From: Annona cherimola
Taxonomy: Eukaryota > Streptophyta > Magnoliopsida > Magnoliales > Annonaceae
Direction: 5' to 3'
DNA: 64,000 bases
NCBI GenBank assembly: GCA_030490835.1
Contig: CM059971.1
Span: 74,418,224 to 74,482,223 of the forward strand
Shown: positions 58,901 through 64,000 of the stretch, one piece after another
Layout of the letters: each line of letters opens with the position of its first letter
Numbering within the stretch: position 1 is the first letter of the stretch
Made by a program: the position numbers and the translations under genes
Notes under the pieces: generated by a model
What the model was told of the DNA's origin: nothing
The model's input: only the letters and a program-made list of their open reading frames with translations
Databases searched by the model: none

Positions 58901-60750
58901 TTAGTGGGTTTCTTTCATCTCTTTATAACTTTTTCTTTAATTTATGTCCAAGCATTAGCTTTGTATCTCCTTGAAACTCAGTTGGACACCGTGAGCAATA
59001 AGTTTACTTTGTTGATGCCATACCTGCCAACAAAGCTGCAAGAACAGCTCCAGTTTGCCTATATTCTTCAACCTCACTAATATTCTAAACTAATCTTTTT
59101 TTATGTCACATAAATATAGTTGTGTGACACTAAAAAAAAGTTTTAAAAAGTAGGTTTTATGATCGATTGAAAATCCCTTATTTTCGACTGGTCATATATA
59201 ATCATTCGTTCATTTATATTAGTAGCATATGTCAAGTTTTGCTAAATCAAATATATATACTACTCCGTCTTAAAACAATATAAAATCAATGCAATAAAAT
59301 GAGTCCTGATTCTATATGATTGTGTTGCATAAAAGTGAAAGCTCAAAACCCCCTAACCATCATTCATGCATATGTTGGGATTCTAGCCATCCAATCAAAA
59401 TGGGCATCTATATGGGAGAAAAGATGCAAGTGCTAGACCTGTAGTATTTAATTTTACAAATTTTCGGGACGAGCTAAATAAGAAGCTACCTTTATTTGCC
59501 CCCTTATCCTCTATGATTCGCCAACTCCGTAGTTTTCACTTCAATAAAAATCAAAGTATCAAGAAAAAGAGACATAGGTGTCAACTTCTCTCATGATGGT
59601 CACCCCTATTTTCATTATCAGCCTCCGCATTTTCCAACAAACTCTCCATGATCCAGTTGGTTTAAATGATGATTGTAGTCATCACACCTTATATCTGAAT
59701 TGGAGATGCTTTAAACAACACACTATCAACTCCTATGTTTCAAGCAAACTTCCTGCCACCTCCAAGCTCCAACCACTTGAATTTTCAAATACTGTGGTAC
59801 CTTATGTATTAATAATGAAGAATATAGATGGTGATTTAAGTAGTTTAGCTTAAGAATTTTAAAGCTAAAGGTCGCATATGTGAGAATTTGTGTAAGTCAA
59901 TGTGAAAATAAAGCTACCAATTTGTGAAAACTACATATTTGAATTTTGATAAATGATCCAGTAGACACTTTGGATAGATCCCCACACATTTCTTAGATGA
60001 TTTTGGATATGTAGGAGTTATTGAATTGAGTATATAGTGAGTATTTGAGATTTTGCTCATATATGCAGAATTTAAACTAGTAATGATGTTAATTCGAAGA
60101 TAACTTGATTTAAGATGTGTGTAAGCATGATTGAGGTACCTACCACATTTGAAATAAGCTAAAAATATCATGAATGAGATTTGAATGATAAATTAGATGA
60201 ATTACTGACAATGGGCTTAATTGTGAAGTTTGGTCCAAAAGAACCAAGAAAGTAAAAATGATCAAGGACCATGGACAAAAGTTGCGACTTGAGTGAAAAT
60301 GATTCTCATTGTGATTGAAACACGCTCATGATCTTTAGGATGAATTAGAGATGATTCTTTAAAAATTGAACCGTTTAAGGCTAATTATGAAAATTCAGTT
60401 AGAAATTAACTAAATGAGTGAAATTTTAGAAATAATATGAAATTTGATGATTTATAACATGGACGAGATGCTAGGTTCTAGATGCATGTATGATGTGCGA
60501 GAAGTTCTTTAAGAAATACTTAGGTTAATGAATATGAATCTAGTTGTGAGGCTATCTTTATATGTAGAATTGAGTTTAAAGGCCAAATTATATTTAATCA
60601 ATAATTTGATTAAATAAATAGCTTAGATATGATGTGGGGAGGTTAAGAGTTGTGCAACGATGATTGAAAAAGTGAAGGAATGATTTTTGTGTGAGATATA
60701 TTAATCCCATTTAGTTATCTTAATCCAATAGGAGAAGGGTGAATTACGTT
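58901..60750. other. Intergenic, no gene recognised
   Basis: AT-rich repetitive-looking DNA; open frames up to 91 codons have no recognised domain. It may be old retrotransposon sequence, but nothing diagnostic was seen. Confidence 0.35.
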
Positions 60751-60759
60751 ATTAAAAAT

Positions 60760-61097
60760 AAGGAATGATTCTGTTATACCCAGCTAAGCAAATGTAATGT
60801 CTCACTTAGCTTACCTCGAAAAATTTATTTATGATACTTTTTTATTTTTTTCAAAAGCTTATTTATCTAAGTGTATTTAACATATAAACATATTTTTACC
60901 ATGTTTGGATATGTGTATATATTTTTAAGATTTTTAACCGTTTATGTATATATACATACATCTGAAAATGGTAAAACTTAGTTTATATGTTAAATACTCT
61001 TAGATAAACAAGTATATGAAAAAAAATGCAAAAAAAGTGTTATAAAAGAATTCTTTGAGGTGGGCTAAGAGAGCCAAGGCTAATAGGAACACTTCTC
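60760..61097. mobile_element. Foldback MITE, perfect 9-bp TSD
   Basis: Flanks ATTAAAAAT (60751-60759, 61098-61106). Tips AAGGAATGATTCTGTTA on the left and GAGAAGTGTTCCTATTAG on the opposite strand at the right. The arms share CTAAGCAAATG and CACTTAGC blocks with the 57225-57600 copy. 338 bp. Confidence 0.85.
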
Positions 61098-61106
61098 ATT
61101 AAAAAT

Positions 61107-61779
61107 TTCTTTACTTTAAATTTTAATTCTTTTTAAATTTATTCTACTTGAATAAAACTTGTTGAATATAAGAGAGCTAATGCAATGCGATAAATGAACA
61201 AGATAAAAAGAAACATACTAGGAGATGTAAGAATTATAATGGTTAGGACAATTCCCATATTCCACTCTTCCAAGCACACGTCATTTATATTTTGAATTCC
61301 TCTATTATATCACAATACAATTTAAAGCTCATGCTCTCTTTAGATTTCAACCCTATGAGCTTCATACACAATACACAAGCTGTTGGTGAACCCTTCTCTA
61401 ACCAAAAACTCAGCCTATGACAATTACTTAGCCTTAGTCTCTAATATCAAGTCAATTGATAACTCACAAAAAATTATGAATAAAAGAAAATTACACTTAT
61501 ACAAAATTAATGCAGATAAGTGAAGCATAGCAAGATCTTGATGGTTATAGAAGGCTTGAACTTTGAAGCTTGAACACTTGAACTTGAGAACTTATTAATG
61601 AATTTTTTTGTATGAAGCTTTTAATTCTTGTAGATGAGAAGGTGAATACTCATTCAATTCTCTAGCTAACCCTCATCACTATTCAAGTTGTGATATTTAA
61701 TGCCTTGAGGGAAAAGTAGTTATTTGGTGATAAGTGGTGCACAGTAAATACGCTAATGTTCAAATTTTTCTGACTGTTA
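61107..61779. other. Intergenic, no gene recognised
   Basis: AT-rich DNA between the foldback MITE and the minisatellite; nothing identifiable. Confidence 0.35.
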
Positions 61780-62500
61780 TGATTGAATTCACAGTTGGAG
61801 TCAACTTGTGGTTTGATTTTGTTCTCAAGTAGCATGTAAAATCGACTTTAAGTACAACTTCACTCAGATAGCATGTGAAGTCGGCTTCGAAATGCTACTT
61901 TGAACTCTAACATTCTTGATTCTTTTCTTCTTCATTTGATTTTACTTTAAGTCACATGTGGGATTGACTCCAGATGCAACTTCACCCAAGTCACAGACTG
62001 GTCAACTTGATTGTGCAACTTTGGACTTTAGTAAGCTTTCATGATTTTTCTTTCTTTTGATTCTTCACTAAGTCGCAAACGAGGTCAATCTAGGGCGCGA
62101 CTTCACTTAGGTCACAGCCAAGGTCAACTTAGGTGTAAGACTTTGTATTCTAGAGGTTGCAGCTCTTGACTTCTTCTCCTGACATTATTCCAAGTCACAA
62201 GCAAAGTTGACTCAAAATGCTACTGCACTCAAGTTGCAAGCAAGGTAGACTTCGGTTTGCAACTTTACACTTAAAAAAAATATGAATGCTTTGACTTCAC
62301 TTGTGTTCTTCCTCAAGTTTCAGTTGGAGTTGACTTGGATTATGACTTTATTTAAGTCGCGTACGAGGTCGACTCGGATATGTGACTTCACTCCATAACT
62401 GGAAGTATTTCTTCCAAGGTATAATCAAGTTGCTCTTTGGGTTCTACTTCAAATGTGGCTTTACTTAAATTGCTGGTAGGGTCGACTTAAGTTGTGACTT
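61780..62500. repeat. Diverged minisatellite, ~45-50-bp unit
   Basis: About a dozen degenerate units follow the pattern AAGTCRCA, a variable step, GAGGTCGACTT, then TGCGACTT and CACTC. Units cluster in pairs, separated by TTCTTCTTGATT-like spacers, suggesting a higher-order period of about 130 bp. Many units keep the GTCGAC or GTNGACT core. No coding frame is conserved. Confidence 0.7.
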
Positions 62501-64000
62501 CATTTGTCCTACAATTGGATATAACTTGAATTCTTCTTAATAAATCTTTTAATCTTGGATATTTGAATTTTCAACTTGCATTCATTTAACCCAAAATATG
62601 TTAATACCTTAATTTCATCAATTTGAGTTGTTAATCATCAAAAATATCATTAATTTATAATTTGTTACATTTGAATTAATGATCTGAATTGATAATAAAT
62701 GATTAAGTTAATTTACAAGAAGTGAAATCTAATTTGTGATTGATCTTCACTTTGCTTTTAGTGAGATCTAAAATGAAACTGATCTTAACTTCAATCTTAC
62801 TTCTTGACAGAAAGCGATATCTAAAATGAGATGGATCTTAACCTTGACCTCAAATTCTGATAACGTGAAAACTTGAAATATTGATAAAAAAAAAATAGCA
62901 TCTGCACCCCGTTCAATTCATGCCTATTTCTTTCTCATTCTCCTCCATTTCATTCCCTTTAATTTTTTCACCAAAATTCTCTTGAAAACACCTTATAATC
63001 CATTAGTTTTATCATTTGATATTAAAGAAACTTGGAGAGATAGAAGTTAACTTGAAGAATTAGAGAATTTGTAGGGTAATCTATGATTAAGATAAGTATA
63101 TTATTTTCTTTTGAAATAGAATATAAATTTTGGATTGAAAGTTATTTTGACATTCTTTATAGGTACCTTGATTGTATTGTTTGTTTTAGGTGAAATTAGA
63201 GTTAAGGGGAGAAGTTAAAAATGTTGAAATTTAAGACTTTTATAGGAACTCATGAAGTTGATGATGTGGGATTGATTATTTATGATTATGAAATGTATTG
63301 GGTTGAAGTTGAATGGTTTGTCATGGAAACTATAAAATTTTTAGATGTCATCTATAACATGTTTAATGAAATGTTACAGTGATGCTTGATATGGTAGATT
63401 TGTGTGGAAATGGATGTGTTATAGTTTAAGGATATATATAGTTTATTGCTCTTACTTTGGATTATGTTGAATTGTCTCGTGTATGGCATGGAGCTTGTGT
63501 AAGCTTATGGATTGATGATGTTATGATTGTATAATCTTTGTGTTGAAATGAGAATAAAGGCTTAGATTGGATGATTATGGTGTGGTTAATGGACGAGTTA
63601 GGCATTAGGAAGGTTTATATGTTTAGATGGAATCCAAAATAAGTAAAATTTGGATCTTTCATGTCACATGTTGATTGATGATTTGGGGTTGGCCCTTTTG
63701 TAATAGTTTGGTTGTGTTTATGTGGTTATATGGCATGAGTAATGCATTTGCATTATTTGCTTAGGGCTATTCATAGCCTTTGAATGATATGGTAAATAGG
63801 GTAATTAATGGCACCTGATGGACATCAGGACAGAGTTATTTATGGTCATTCATTGACATGAGAAGAGAATTGCCTAGTTTAGTTGCATGTGTAATTGTAT
63901 TATGACATAACATAGTTGTGTGCAACTAGTAAGAACCCTAGTTTTTATGGCATACATGATGATTAGGGATGATTTCCCACTATTGTCACTAAAATGCACC
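62501..64000. other. Right-edge AT-rich DNA, no gene recognised
   Basis: Long stretches without open frames; some direct short repeats (GAGATGGATCTTAAC-like at 62760-62850). Possibly decayed retroelement sequence continuing past the window. Confidence 0.35.

Noticed and set aside
1..64000. tRNA or rRNA genes
   Set aside because: I looked for T-loop sequences of the GGTTCRANNCC type with a matching acceptor stem and found none that paired.

Overview
This is nuclear DNA of a flowering plant. The evidence is AT-rich intergenic DNA, spliced genes with GT/AG introns, plant-only gene families (ICR/RIP ROP effectors, DA2/GW2 ubiquitin ligase), and many plant-type transposons: hAT-like, Mutator-like (MULE), Tourist-like MITEs, LINE fragments and a probable solo LTR. 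The species cannot be fixed from the sequence. Gene density is low: four convincing host genes in 64 kb.

Layout. (1) 691-4792, + strand: 3' six exons of the splicing factor YJU2/CCDC94; the N-terminal exons lie left of the window, and its last intron carries a 1.55-kb hAT-like element. (2) 4.8-22.5 kb: transposon-dominated. It holds Tourist-like MITEs, a hAT-like element, two head-to-head hAT-like copies with a probable solo LTR nested in one, a three-unit tandem array, and a 4.6-kb decayed MULE carrying a GRF zinc-finger gene (+ strand) and transposase remnants (- strand). (3) 22.6-26.4 kb, + strand: complete five-exon calcyclin-binding protein/SIP gene (211 aa) with a compact GC-rich promoter. 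(4) 26.9-28.2 kb: 5'-truncated LINE with target-site duplication. (5) 28.97-33.05 kb, - strand: interactor of constitutive active ROPs (381 aa). (6) 33-48.7 kb: MITE-rich intergenic DNA with no host gene seen. (7) 48.76-56.22 kb, - strand: complete eight-exon DA2/GW2-type RING E3 ligase (425 aa), an organ/seed-size regulator family. (8) 56.9-64 kb: a hAT-like element with a nested foldback MITE, an RNase H fragment, another foldback MITE, and a diverged minisatellite.

The four genes are independent transcription units, not an operon: pre-mRNA splicing (YJU2), co-chaperone/ubiquitin adaptor (CacyBP), ROP GTPase polarity signalling (ICR) and ubiquitin-dependent growth control (DA2). Exon models were joined by hand using reading-frame continuity, GT/AG sites and family resemblance; each keeps phase at every junction.

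The most distinctive non-genic signal is a set of foldback MITEs of about 320-390 bp. Their palindromic arms look alike while their outer tips differ from copy to copy, and several are flanked by 9-bp direct repeats as expected for Mutator-type insertion.
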